64,000 bases of DNA from Icerya purchasi (lineage: Eukaryota > Arthropoda > Insecta > Hemiptera > Monophlebidae): positions 64,114,864 through 64,178,863 of the forward strand of contig CM077115.1 in assembly GCA_039619475.1 (NCBI GenBank), written 5' to 3'. The notes below the pieces were generated by a model. It had not been told where the DNA came from. It saw only the letters and a list, made by a program, of their open reading frames with translations, and ran no database searches. Below are positions 11,276 through 23,346 of the stretch, one piece after another; the first letter of the stretch is position 1; the number at the start of each line of letters is the position of its first letter. Both the position numbers and the translations under genes were made by a program.

Positions 11276-11420
11276 CGAGTACGCTATTGGAAAAAAGAAA
11301 TCCGGGGCCGGTTTTATGGCAACTTAAGGGTTATTTATTTTTTTACTGACGTATTTTCGTCATTAGAATATAAGAAAACCACAAAACCCCTAAATTGTAA
11401 AATTTGAGAGTACAAATTAT

Positions 11421-12499
11421 GAAATGATTGGAGCGATGGTTACAAGTGACTTAAGGAAGAAAATGAATTTGTCCATTCAAAGTTAAATTTAGTAAAAGAA
11501 AAATCATCAGGATCTCATTCTAAAAGGAATTCAACGTAACATATTTCTCTATCCTTCTTTTTTTTAATGAACGTTATGTGAACGCTACAGTCTTTTTTAA
11601 AAATTCACGAAGGAATACAATTAAAAACTCAAAGATTTGGAACGCAAGCAGCCAGTGAGTCCAGTGCCCCAGTATATGTGCGTATTAATGAAAGCATAAA
11701 CTCTTAGCCGAGGGTAATATTATAAAGAAACTTTTAAGCAGTTATAAAATATGTAAGGTTTTTTTTTTTACGTTTTAAAACATAAGAATGACGAAGTCAA
11801 TTAAAACAACTGCCCCGTAAGCGTTATAGTATTAATATCAGGTCCAGAGGGCTTACTCCTTGATGAGGTGTAGAGGACAGAGTTCTATCAATGACGATGC
11901 CGTATTTTTGCTGCGGGTAATATGGAAAAACCAAACGAAAAATGGTTATCAAAAATTAGTAAGCAACCCGTATATTATTAATTATTTTAAGAATAACAAA
12001 ATCAATTTAAATTTACTCATTTATAAGTATTATAAATGAATTAATATCTGTGAATCCGAGAAGTATCCCTAAGGACACCTATATATGTATATACATATGT
12101 GACCAGTAATTTCAGAAACTTTTCTCACTGCCTCCCAAAGAATTTCCGAAGCCAAAGAAACTGAGAATAGTGTGTACAAAGCAGATTTATATTATCTAGA
12201 AAAGACTTTTAAAATTATTTCTCTAGCACATCTAAAAACTTTTATAGGATCAGATTGATTAAGTTTTGTGAATAAAAATTTTTCGTCGCATTTTAGATAT
12301 AGATCATATTTATTGCTTTCACCTTTACTAATATTTCTTTATTTTTTTCCTAGTTGAAGATAAGTAAATTACATTTCTAGCTGATTACACACCAATATAT
12401 ACTACATTTATCTCTACTACTATATCTTTCTTCTTTCTTTTCGAACGGAAGATGAAACATCCCCGAAAACGTTTCTAAAATATTCATTACATTTATTTA
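11421..12499. other. Gene-free stretch with one dispersed repeat
   Basis: No coding signal. About 11578-11680 (GAACGCTACAGTCTTTTTTA and onward, to GCAGCCAGTGAG) resembles 21885-21990, so it is an unclassified dispersed repeat of at least 100 bp. Confidence 0.4.
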
Positions 12500-13645
12500 A
12501 TGTGTGTCATTATGTTTATAATTTTCCCTTTATACTTATTAACTTCAAATTAAGTGATTACTGGAGGTTTACCACACCTCCTCCGATACTTACTAGTTCT
12601 AACAACTACTCTGATTTTAACAGATTCACAAAAACATTAAACCGGCGCCATATTGGATGGATTTTCAGGAATCGCTTTGCTGCCCACAAATTGAATTGGA
12701 TACTAAAGAATTTGTCAAAACTAACCAACCAATTTCAAATCACAACAGTTTTTGATAATAAATGATATATTAAAAACTCGGTTCAATGATTACAAAATCC
12801 TCTATACCGATAGATCGTTTGATCTGGGGCAGAACAGGTACACAGCAGCTTTTTATTGTCCCAGCTGGAAGTTTTTTTAAAAGTTTTTTGTTGATATATG
12901 CTGGATTTTCTTTTACAGTAGAATTATTTGTTGCATTAAAAAATCTAGAATATATTCTAAAAATAAAATATTAATTCTAACGGACTCTCTAGCCATATTG
13001 TATAAAATATCACACGGAGGATTAGCAAGAAAATGTCAAATATTCGATAATGCCTTATAAGAAGACAAGTATTTAATTTACAACAGCCAGGCACGGAAGT
13101 AGTGCTAAAGTAGACTCCGTCGCACTGCGGTATTAAAGGAAATGAAATAGTAGACGGAATAGCAAGAACCGCAGTAGGTAGAACAATTGTCCAAAAATTA
13201 AATTGGTGGCATTTTTTACCGGTAATTATAGAACACATTATACGGAGTGGAACGTCGAGTACCAACGGAGTAGTAATCAAGAAGGGAAGGATTATTCAAG
13301 AATACAAAAGTAGTACATATGTCCCAAGGGTGGTTTCTTGATTTAAAGGAGCGAATAACTTTGGAAGAGACTTTATAGTAACGATAACGAGATTGAGAAC
13401 AGGACACAACAAAACCCCCGTTCACTTGGTAAAAATTAACATTATCAATGACAGTATACACAATAGTTGTAGAACAGAGAGTACAATAGATCATTTTATT
13501 TGTCAATGTAAAGTTTTCGAGCAGGATAGGGACCAGCTTAGAACAGAAATCCTATCAGAGCTGCATACCTTTCCAGTTTCAGTAACACCGATAGTGACAG
13601 TTCCAACGTCGAATTTAACTGCACTAGTATATATAAATTTATAAA
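12500..13645 (+). pseudogene. LINE ORF2 remnant: RNase H and C-terminal domain
   Basis: Read across frames, the plus strand gives a ribonuclease H domain: ILYTDRSFDLG (about 12795), a central part with a stop, LTDSLAILYKISHGG (about 12975), and TPSHCGIKGNEIVDGIAR (about 13110). The last is the classic SH-GI-GNE-AD-A box. It is followed by ITRLRTGHNK and a CRTESTIDHFICQC cluster, with the final stop near 13641. The DNA upstream of 12780 may be the linker to a lost reverse transcriptase. Several stops and frameshifts make it inactive. RNase H is found in the I, Jockey-related, R1 and LOA groups of LINEs. Confidence 0.8.
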
Positions 13646-15669
13646 ATACCACATCATAGAAATATAGAAATAACAAATAAGAAAGTTCTATAAAATACCC
13701 TGTAAAGAGTTAAGTAAAAAAAAAAAAAAACTGGCGAAATACCGGTAAGCCAAAAAAAAAATAAAATAGTACGCATAGTTTTACAATAAGGTTTAATTTA
13801 ATGGAAGTATCAAACGTGAAACTCTTTTTCCCTAAACCTACTTTTTAGATCCTAATAAAAATTATTTAAAATAAAATGCCTACCGAAGTGAGACTCTAAA
13901 GAGCACTGCTATGAACGTGCGATTCACAAACTGTGCATATGCACTGTATACTATTGATGGGTATACGACATCGATAGATTTTAATAAACAGGCCACGATT
14001 TGATCGGTTAGTACACACTTACGTTATAGAGTCTTTAAATAATAATATGCATAGTAGGTTGTTGTTAAAGTTTTCTAGACATCTTGTAATGGATTAATTT
14101 TATTTTATTTAATTTTTAATAATAATACCGGAAATAGTTCTAGTGGCTTGCACATCGCAGCAACGCGAGCTGTAGTTTAGCGTAAGAACAATAGCTGGAA
14201 GCTCGCATTTTTCGTTAACCTTTGTAACGAAAAAAAAGGTAAAAAAAAAATCGGAAACCTTAAAAAATTACTTACTTACATAGTGCGAAAGCAAAGAACG
14301 CCGCTGGCTATGAATCATGAACTTTCTTTAAAGGCAGGAGAAAGGTGAATACTTCAGAAACAAGCACAGTGAACCGTTGAAATTCTGCACATAGGTGTGC
14401 TCACATCATAAAGTAATTTTAGATTTACAAATATGTTATATCACTGTATTACAATATTTACGAAACAAAACTCTGAAGTAAAAGAGAAACGAAATAAAAA
14501 ACGCACTTACAAAATCACAATGGTGACCGTCTTGCTCAACTGACCTCTAGATGGTCGAGTGGTGAACATATTGCCTCCCAGTGATACGCGCAATAATCTT
14601 GAGCGAGATGCGATTGAAGAGAAAAAAGTCGATAAAAAATTTTATTTTCCTAATTAAATTGATTAATTTTCGTACGGCTTATCAATCGATTACCGCGCGT
14701 GTACCGATCAATTCATTTCTACAATAAGCCAGTTACGGAATAACTAAAATACGCACACCGGGAAAAAAAAGAAAACCTAATGCGAAAAAAACAGGAAAAA
14801 ATAAATAAAAAGATTTTTACCGACGATTGAAATTTAAAAGTATTTTCTCGACTTTATACCAAAAATATCGGTTGAAAATTCAAAATTACCTCCGTTTCAG
14901 TTGTGTTTACGAGTATCAGTTAAAAAGTTTACAATCCCGGAAGAATAGTACACAGAACGCGTTTCGTTCAAAGCAAACACAACAAAAATGAAACCTATCA
15001 CTTAGAGGAATAAAATACATTTCATTTATACGTATAAGAAATACGAATTTTCTTTGTATAAACACACATCAGATTACTCTACAGTATGATAAAAAATATC
15101 ACACAAGGTTTAAGATGATCCTTCTTATCAGTAAACATTAGACTGATAAACGATGAACGTGTATTTTAAAAGAAAATAAAAACTACTGATAAATAGTTTG
15201 TCACCTACAATAGACATAACAAATAGATTCAGACTAAATTTTGTTGCGTTTTCAAAGCATCTACTAAAAAAAATTAGTACCGCGTTCAAAGCTAAAGCCC
15301 GTTTCACACCCACAAGTTATCACTTGACCGGTAAATAACCATTTTGATGATAACTATTTAATGTGACCGAAACATGGTACCGCTGTGTCTACATGCAATC
15401 CAGTATCGTTTTCATCGATGTTGGTTGGTATAAACTAAATAAAGCCTACTAGAATTCTGGAAGGATTCATTTATTTCATATGATGAAATAGAAAGTTTCA
15501 ACATTTCAATCTGCAGTAAATATAAATGTAGCATGCGAAACATACCGATAGATGCAATATACGTTGCTACTTATTACAACATTTTTTTCAGTGAATTTAT
15601 GATCACCAGGTTAAAACTTTTCCATGAAGCCTAATTTCAATAGCACATAATAAATATTTTAAACATATA
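13646..15669. other. Gene-free AT-rich stretch
   Basis: No domain, RNA gene or element with recognisable ends is visible. Poly(A) runs at about 13719 and 13752 may mark an eroded retroelement end. Confidence 0.4.
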
Positions 15670-15760
15670 TATATTTTTTTATTTTGCGACGCTCGGCGGC
15701 GTCTCGGTCATTTGCGTCGACTAAACATATTAACGATATCTAGTACATAACATTTTGATA
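15670..15760 (-). repeat. Possible LINE 3' UTR end
   Basis: The sequence around 15684-15722 (GACGCTCGGCGGCGTCTCGG on the plus strand) preceded by an AT-rich run resembles, on the minus strand, the 3' end of the LINE at 3255. Both have CGCTCGG and CATTTGC blocks next to an AAATAA-like tail. No coding sequence follows, so only a very short 3' piece would be present. Confidence 0.35.
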
Positions 15761-17284
15761 ATGATAAAGGTAAATATTCTCTTTAACAAGTGTAGATCAA
15801 CAATGACAGCAGAAAAAAACAATAAATGAACAAAAACTATTTTCCAACCTAAATAAAGATATAACATTTCAATAAATAACTAAGAAATTAATATTTTGTT
15901 TCGGCTGTGCTACACACTACTATTTCATTACTCTGATCACCCATTTAGATATTCAAGGGCTGTGAAATAACCAGAACACCACTGCCTTATAATGCATTCA
16001 TAATTAAGAATAAAATTATATATATTTTTCTGTGATTCTGATAAATTTTGTTCACTCTGTATTTATTCGATACGCCATTAATTTCTGTGAAATACTTCCT
16101 ATTTGTGTAATGGGGTTTAAATCATTCAAATATCATTCTGCAATGAAGATCACTCGCGCAGTATACTGAGGCTAATGAATGTTTTTCCTATCTTCCTTAA
16201 CCACACAGTCTCTTCTGTAAAGAGTGTCCTGATCATTTTGCCACTACTATTAATTTTCCTCCACCGATCACAATTCTCAACCGTAAGGACATAATAAATA
16301 AAGAGGTTTTCCTAAAAACCTATTTTTCAATAAGTACCTCGAAAAGCGAATGCTTTCTCTCAATTTTCCTAAAATTTGTAACATATTAAATCGTAGGGCA
16401 GAAATTCTTACTTATTGACGCCCGTTTGGTTAATTTGCGGGCTTATATAATTTAGAACAATTAATAAGTTAGTTCATCTTATACACAACAGTTTAAAAAA
16501 TTAAGGAGAACTTTAGATCACTGCAGAACTTGTATACTTGTTGTTTCTACTTAAAAGGCTATAGCCGGGATATTATCGAAAAATTGCCACCTCTTAAAAA
16601 AAAGGCATGTATCATACACCATTTGAAGGGGGTTGGAAAAAAACTCTAACAGCCAAATTTTCAACTCCCTATCCCTTTCCCATATGCAGTAAAGTTGAAA
16701 AACGTGTTCTTTGATTTTCCGAAGCGTTTTTCCATCAAAAAATTTAAAAAAAATTTACAGTGGTGGTTTCTGTGTAAGAAATAACTGCAATTCTTTTAAA
16801 TCTCATAACCTCAAAATTAACCCCTAAAAAAGTTACGTAAGTTTTAAATAATTTTTTCACACCCTTAATTTTGAGGTGCCACTTTTTCAATTCATGATTT
16901 TCATGTACTTTTTCCTGTTCTATTAATAGTGCTACTTCTTTTTTTAAAAAAGTAATTAGCCACTTCAATTTTGGCCAAAAACATTTTTTTTCTCGTTTTT
17001 AATAGATTATGTTACAATTAGAGAGCACAAATAACATTTTTTGGTATATTTTTTCCGACTCTTTTCGATGATACTGTTTTAATAAAAAGTTTTAATTTAA
17101 CACGTTCAAATATTAGCAAAAAATCTGATTTTTTGCGATTTTTTTGCTCTATTTTTAGATTGCAGTACATTCTGAAAGCTTAGAATTATATTTTACTTAC
17201 TTTTTTTTCAAATATCATATATCTGTCTTATAAATCTGCAAAAAAAAAAATCGTACAGCTCGTTCTATGAGGTAGCTAGAGAGT
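15761..17284. other. Gene-free AT-rich stretch
   Basis: No recognisable gene. The part from about 16560 to 17240 is rich in A and T homopolymer runs and passes into the repeat array at 17285. A 74-codon lysine-rich frame on the minus strand (16968-16744) has no recognisable motif. Confidence 0.4.
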
Positions 17285-17960
17285 TAATTTTGTTCCCAGT
17301 CTACGTATTTTCTTCGTGACATTATTAAAAAAAATATATAACCCACAAAATTTTAAAATTAAAGGGACCAAAATTTGAAAAATTTAAAAATCTAGTTTTT
17401 AAAAAGAAAATTTAAAAAATTTCACAGCCGGTTTTATATGAGTTACGGTATTGATTATTTTACTAATGTCTCTGGAATACATGAAAATTATAAAATTCGA
17501 AAAATTTCGATATTTAGGGACTAAAATTTGTAAAAATACACGTTTAAAACGATAAGACTGGAAACGAAAATCTACAGCTATTTCCATTTTAGCTAAAGGG
17601 CCACTCTTTTTTTTAAATTATGTACTTCAATCGCTAGAATATAGGACAAATACGAAACTCGCAAAATTTTAAAATTAAAGGGCCCAAATTTTCGAAAAAT
17701 ATAAAAATCAAGTTTTGAGAAAAAAATTATTAAAAAATTCCACAGTCGCTTCTATTTGAATTGCGATATTGATTTTATTTTTTCAACCTGCATACTACGG
17801 TCTCCAGAACACAGGGAAAATATAAATTTCGAAAAATTTCGATATTTAGGGTCAAAAATTTGGGAAAATACACGTTTAAAGCAGTAAGACAGGAACCTAA
17901 AAGAAGTCCACAAGCCCTTTCCATTGTAGTTGGAGGGTCACCCCTTTAAAAAATATGGGA
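17285..17960 (+). repeat. Tandem array of ~160-bp units in ~317-bp dimers
   Basis: Four successive units start near 17300, 17462, 17622 and 17789. Units 1 and 3 match closely (both contain TTTTAAAATTAAAGGGNCC and CACAGYCG), as do units 2 and 4 (both contain CGAAAAATTTCGATATTTAGG and ATACACGTTTAAA). Units 1 and 2 are only loosely alike. The AAAGGG landmark recurs at 17361 and 17677, a period of 316. This alternating arrangement is a higher-order repeat. Further pieces of it lie at 8.3-11.4 kb. Confidence 0.8.
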
Positions 17961-18405
17961 TCCCTATAATTTAAAAATTGAAATTACGGGAGTGCGTAAT
18001 ACCTCTCCAAATTCTGACCCGAGAAGAGTTATAATATGGAAAGAAAATGAAAGGAAGCCACAATTTGTACCATTTTTAGATCCCGCTTAGGAAAGTTTGC
18101 AATATCCATTATTAAATCCGCATGGTTGAAATGGTTGGCCAATAGATATGGTAAATAATAAAAATAAAAAAATATCTCAAACAAAATATTACAAGTTATT
18201 AATTAGCAGAATCTCGATTTACGCGTTTATGTAAATTAGACAAGAGTACTTTGTTGAAATGTGGTGTAAAGTGGAAGAAGAAAAATTATAGTTTATTAGA
18301 TTTAATCAAAAAAAATCCTAAGAATGGCTACGCGAAGTGAAATAGATGAATCTATCACAGCTGGCGCGCCCAAAGAAATTTATTATTAAAAAAAATTATC
18401 TTGTA
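17961..18405. other. Gene-free stretch
   Basis: Nothing recognisable. An AT-rich sequence with an isolated GGCGCGCC at about 18363. Confidence 0.35.
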
Positions 18406-18464
18406 GGGGCCGCAGATTAATAATATTATATAATATTAATATTTAATTATTAATCTGCGGCCCC
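18406..18464. repeat. 59-bp palindrome with GC-rich arms
   Basis: GGGGCCGCAGATTAATAAT (18406-18424) is perfectly repeated in reverse complement at 18446-18464, with a 21-bp AT-only centre. Inside a very AT-rich region the GC-rich arms stand out. It could be a minimal MITE or foldback remnant made of two joined ends, or a structured DNA/RNA site. Confidence 0.85.
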
Positions 18465-19149
18465 CGCATTTTTTTTTCAGAATATTTTGCAGTTTGAGAT
18501 TTTAACGTTAAGATGCGTATCTCACTAATAAAGATATTTTGTACTTTTTAGTGCATAAATAAAAGGCTATTTAAAAAAAAAAAATTATTTTTTTTATTTT
18601 TTAGTCTGGACTTTTTACTATGTATTTCAATAAAAAAAAAATAAATTTAAAATTATATTTTATTTTGCTTTATTTTATTCAATATCTTGATTATAGGACA
18701 TTTACAGAAATTTGTGTTACATTTTATTATTAAAATGCATCGCATTCTTTCAGTTATATTGTCTTTTGTTTTTTCGGAATCCACAGCACATGAAACACAA
18801 TGTTTGACTAATAGCGATCTTTCCATTGATATATCACATAATTGAAAAAAGAAATAGTTTTTTGAAACTTTCGAGTTTTTTGCGCTCCAAGGGTCCGATT
18901 TTAAAGTTTGAAACCCAAATGTTCTAAAGTAAAGAAATGAACAAGGATGCGCATTTTTTTTAACCTCGTTCTATATTTTTAGCTATAAAGCTGAGCCACG
19001 AGCGGGAGCTACACGTTGTTTTTTGTGCTTTTTTAAACTTTTGGTAAACTTCCAATGTTTCGTTAAAAAATGAAATATGATTTTGCTCCCGACAAATAGC
19101 GCTCTTTCCAACGGTTATGCCCGGGAAAAAAAAATATTTTTTTTTAAAA
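18465..19149. other. Gene-free stretch
   Basis: Long A and T runs and no coding signal. The LINE that follows starts abruptly at about 19150, as expected for a 5'-truncated copy. Confidence 0.35.
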
Positions 19150-20500
19150 GGATGTCAGTGGTAAATTGTTTAGTTATGCAGACGATACTGTTATAGTAAC
19201 TTGTTCTCGAAATATGAATATCCTTCAGAGTTTAATTCAAGTAGATGTAAACATTATTCAAACTTGGTTCAGAGAAAATCGATTAATTATCAATACAAAC
19301 AAAACTAAATGCATTGTTTATACTTATGCACGTCAAAATCTGGGGGATGAGATAAATATTAGATTGAATAATAACTGTTATCTGAATAGGGATTACAATA
19401 TAAAATATTTAGGTCTACAGTTAGACCATAAACTGACCTGGAACAAGCACACAGTTTATCTGCAAAGTAAATTAAGAAATAATTATGATAAATATAAATT
19501 TTAACACTTTTTTAACAATTATACATGTAATTTTTAAATCCCCGACGCGTTTCGAAGCAAACACTTCATGTTCACGGGAGTAATTATAATATAGATAATG
19601 AAGAACGATAACTACATTTAAAAAATAACAGAAAAAGGTCGATATTGAATAAGTACTAAGTATATAATTTAAAAGTGAAAAGTATAAAAAAATATAAAAA
19701 AAAGTGAAAAATATAAAAAAAATATATTTTTTTATATTTTTTACTTTTAAATTATATACTTAGTACTTATTCAATATCGACTTTAATATTGACCTTTTTC
19801 TGTTATTTTTTAAATGTAGTTATCGTTCTTCATTATTTATATTATAATTACTCCCGTGAACATGAAGTGTTTGCTTCGAAACGCGTCGGGGATTTAAAAA
19901 TTATATATATAATTGTTAAAAAAGTGTTAAAATTTATATTTATCATAATTATAATTGTTAACAATGTGTATAAACAACAAATACAGTGATAAATTAAGAA
20001 AGTTGAACTATATTTTTTTCTATTTACAGAATTTTTTCTCGAGTGAGCATTTACTCCATCTTTATTTCTCGTTATATCAGCCAGTATTGTCTTATGGAAT
20101 TCTACATTGGGGGTGTGCAGCCAACTCGCATCTGTCAAAACTTCAGGAATTACAGAAACAAGTTTTTTGCACCATTTTTAACAAAAGAGATGATGTACCA
20201 TATTTTGGCCCTCTCAACATACGTTCTTTATATGAAGTACATTTATTACAATATATATTTAAAAATAAAAATCTATTTAATATTTCCTTGAAAGAGGGTG
20301 TCATAAGAAGTTCCTCTAAGGAGCAAGCTGTTATTCCAAAGTTTAAAAAATATCACACAAAAATACAGGCGGTATATATGGGCGCGGCACTATACAATTT
20401 ACTTCCTACTGATTTAATTGAATTATTGAAAATCCGAAAAAAACACCGTAAATGTCTAATTAAACATGTCAAAGGTAAATATATTAATTCAAGGCCCTAA
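19150..20500 (+). pseudogene. LINE reverse transcriptase C-terminal half, split by a foldback insertion
   Basis: The frame opens with KLFSYADDTVIV, the catalytic YADD box of the reverse transcriptase, followed by NTNKTKCIVY and IKYLGLQLDHKLTW (the thumb-proximal boxes). It is interrupted at 19480 and resumes at 19990, reading on to LSYGILHWGCA and LQYIFKNKN and stopping near 20498. Removing 19480-19989 and one 12-bp duplication restores reading without a shift (QSKLRKLNYIF). There is no RNase H. The pattern after YADD resembles CR1/Jockey-group elements. Apart from the insertion the frame is open, so the LINE was fairly young when disrupted. Confidence 0.88.
19480..19989. mobile_element. Foldback (large palindrome) element, 510 bp, 12-bp TSD
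   Basis: Two arms of about 230 bp (from 19480, and from about 19725 to 19950) are near-perfect reverse complements around a short AT spacer. The right side carries about 40 extra unpaired bases. TAAATTAAGAAA flanks it on both sides (19468-19479 and 19990-20001), which proves insertion into the LINE frame. Each arm contains CGACGCGTTTCGAAG followed by CTTCATGTTCACGGGAG. It has no coding capacity. A related core is present in the palindrome at 23347-23517. I cannot name the transposase or mechanism; a 12-bp duplication does not fit hAT or Tc1. Confidence 0.9.
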
Positions 20501-21425
20501 TCTAGTACTTACTCGTAGTATCCTCGGTTGTACCCACCAGAATGTGCGATGTGTTTATTTCCATTTTTCTTATTTTTTATTTTTAGTATTTTTAATTTTA
20601 TTTTTTCTACTTAATCTGATTTCTACCGTGTTTATACTTCTTTTTATTTTTATTTTTATTAATATCTTACTGAACGTTTTAAATTTACATATTATTACTA
20701 ACAGTTCAGTATATTCCCATTGCCACTGAAATACAATTATTGAAGAACAAGAGGTGCATAATAAATTGTGGTGGTTCACCTTACTATTTATTTCCCTATT
20801 TTGGGTTGTAGCTAACTTTAATCATTTTAATCCGTTTCTGATTATATGTATGTATGGGGGTAGGATTTTAACCAATAATGCATGAAAAATTATTAACTCT
20901 TTATCTTACGTGCATGCATGTAATTAAACGATGGAATATATATACATGTGAGCGTCAGTAATAATGTCAGCAGCACTCATTCTTTCCTTTTCTTTACTTT
21001 TATTATCATTATTATTATTATTATCATTATTTTCTTTTTTAACACATTTCTGTGTTATTCTTATACAAAATGTAATTATACTAAATTATGTAAACAATGG
21101 CCAAAAACAATTGATACGCCAATTTAAATATACAATTATATCTGTAGTCAATAATATTTTGGTCATTGTATTATTGTTATTTTTCCTCGGTTTTTATTTT
21201 CTGTTTATTTTTTTACTTCCTTTTACTGCACACATTGCACTTTATTGTACACAACCCATCTTTAAAAGTATAAGATTTTTATTTAAATTTTTAAACATTG
21301 CATTAATACTTATATAATAATAATCCCACAACTCGCGCAATTTCTGCGCATCTGTGGTACATATGTTTCTTCTTATATATTACATTATCCTGTATTAAGC
21401 AATAAATGATTTGAAATGAAAATGA
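20501..21425 (+). other. Probable LINE 3' UTR
   Basis: This AT-rich tract directly follows the ORF2 stop and ends in AATAAATGATTTGAAATGAA near 21420, a short-repeat ending like those of CR1/Daphne-type LINEs. Open frames in it (20964-21317) encode only low-complexity Leu/Ile/Phe-rich peptide and are not taken as genes. Confidence 0.5.
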
Positions 21426-22485
21426 ATCAGTGTGCTAAATATAAAAAATTCATTATTGAAATCTATGAACATACATATACAGTTTATGAATTTATGAAAA
21501 AAAACTGGCTAACTGCTAAGAAATTCTTTATTACTCTGAGACATCAACTTCCTTTCTCTTAATACTGCATGGCTAAATGTTATTGTTATATTTCACCGAA
21601 ATTATACGTAAATAGGCTATATTAATGATTTTATCGAATAATTTTGAATTGATCTCGAGAATCAGAAACGAAGCGAACCGATACCAAGTCAACCATTATC
21701 GCACTCTAGCCGATAACAGTGAAACGAATTGTTTTAAATTTGATTTCGTTTATACTATCCATAAAACTTTGTATATTAATATTATTGAGTTGTTTGTTTT
21801 TAGCGGTCGACCGAAAAAGAAAGCGTTTTGTATAGTAATTAGAATATCAAATTTCAGATAACGTATCGATATATTTTAACTTTTGCGAACGCTGCAGTCT
21901 TTATGAAAATTTACAAAATAAAACAATTTAAATTCGGAGGGAACAGACCGTGAAGCGGCCAGCGAGGTGACTTCCCAATTCGCCTAAATTTAAGGTTTCG
22001 GTTGCTCAGGTATTAAAAAATAAATCAGACAAACATACGAATGATTTCGTGTTGGCAACAGCGCGTCATCATTGTCGAATTTTAAACAGGCTGAACGCAT
22101 CATTTGCTTTGCTATTTGATTCCGCTGTTAATCTTTTCTTTCCGAAAAGCAACAAAAACGCTCATATGATAATCAGAAGTGAAAAAATACCGCTAAAAAT
22201 GTTTAATGTAAATATACGCGAAACGACGACTCCGATTAATATTTGCGAGTTACTCCATTCAAAGTCCAGTGCTGTATAAATCCCATCCGCCTTATCAGTC
22301 AGTATATAAAAGCCTTATTGCTGTCTAGTGTGACATGAACATTGAAGTGTTCGGAGTTGCAGAAAAAAAGAAAGAAAAATCATCTAGATAAAGAGTTGTA
22401 AACGAACAAACGCTTTTATTACAAATTGAAAACAATGCACATTTATGCTAGTTTTATCTAAGTTCCTCGTTAAAAAACAAACAGA
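21426..22485. other. Gene-free stretch with one dispersed repeat
   Basis: No recognisable domain. About 21885-21990 shares the GAACGCTGCAGTCTTT..GCGGCCAGCGAG pattern with 11578-11680. Confidence 0.4.
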
Positions 22486-22489
22486 ATAA

Positions 22490-22495
22490 TTTTTA

Positions 22496-22526
<31 letters not shown>

Positions 22527-23110
22527 TGAAATACCGTTTTTAACTACTAAGGTTATCATGGTGAGAGCTGCCCAGGCTACCTAAAGACCACCCAACAGTC
22601 CGCAATCCTGAATGAACTTCTTCAAAGTATTATATGATTTGTCGCTTAATATTTCTGTTATCGTTGTGAAGGTGCTTGGGCGGACTGCATTAAAACTGCA
22701 ACATTCAATTATGATGTGTTGCACTGACGGGTATTTTAATTCACCACAGTATGGACATGTATTAGGGAGAGTTATTCTTTGCAGTATGTGGTCATGACTT
22801 TTAGCTGTATTCCCTATTCTTAGCCGATTGATCGTTGTGTATTCGACAAGCGTGCTATCAGTCGGCGGCCACCATGGATCGATCATCGGCATTATTTGGC
22901 GCAAGAACGTAGTCTTTGACATCCATTCTTTGCTCCACTGCTCAGTTAGTCTTTCGCATAGGAATGTATCGAGCGTTGTTGGGCCTCCTGATTTATGCGG
23001 CATCGGGGATAACATAGCAGACCGAGCTTCTAGATTCACGCGCTCATTCCCGTTTATTTCCTCTATCTGCAATTGCTCATACTAAACCCCGTTGGCCATT
23101 GCAAAGAGAA
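22490..23110 (-). mobile_element. 5'-truncated LINE with poly(A) tail
   Basis: A 163-codon minus-strand frame (23072-22581) begins inside ribonuclease H (NGNERVNLEARSAM, the GNE-AD-AR box with V for the usual A). It continues with a tryptophan-rich linker, TINRLRIGNTAKSHDHIL and CPYCGELKYPSVQHIIIEC (C-C-H-C cluster). It ends with a stop 60 bp before a long poly(T) run on the plus strand (about 22497-22524), the element's poly(A). It is the same broad group as the LINE at 9348 but a different family. I could not find a target duplication. Confidence 0.85.
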
Positions 23111-23346
23111 ATGTGTAATGTGTTTTCTAAGAATCGATTACTGCACATTAATATGTAACACTGCTCATTGTAGCGAGAAATAGTCGAAAGAGACGAGCGG
23201 AGAAAAATAATTCCTCGCTCGGCTCGCTAGCTGAGCGAGTTTTTCAAAAACATTTTGTGAATTTCAGGTGTTCCATATATATATTTGATATAATAGTTGT
23301 TATCAATATATCTATTTAATATACTTATTGTTTATGTTTATTATCT

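Larger units (their letters stand above)
8330..11420. repeat. Old ~160/317-bp satellite-like array broken by three insertions
   Basis: Segments 8330-8538, 9142-9347, 9846-10010 and about 11290-11420 are successive pieces of the same repeat found as a tandem array at 17285-17960. Markers are 'CGTATTTTCNTCGCTAGAAT', 'AAAGCAGTAAGAC..GGAAACGAAA' and 'CACAGCCGGTTTTAT'. When the LINEs at 8539-9141 and 9348-9845 are removed with one copy of their target duplications, the repeat reads through continuously. The third interruption is the Helentron-like copy at about 10.01-11.28 kb. No coding capacity. Confidence 0.75.

Noticed and set aside
20964..21317. 117-codon hydrophobic frame resembling a membrane protein
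   Set aside because: Low-complexity Leu/Ile/Phe from TTA/ATT-rich DNA inside the probable LINE 3' UTR.
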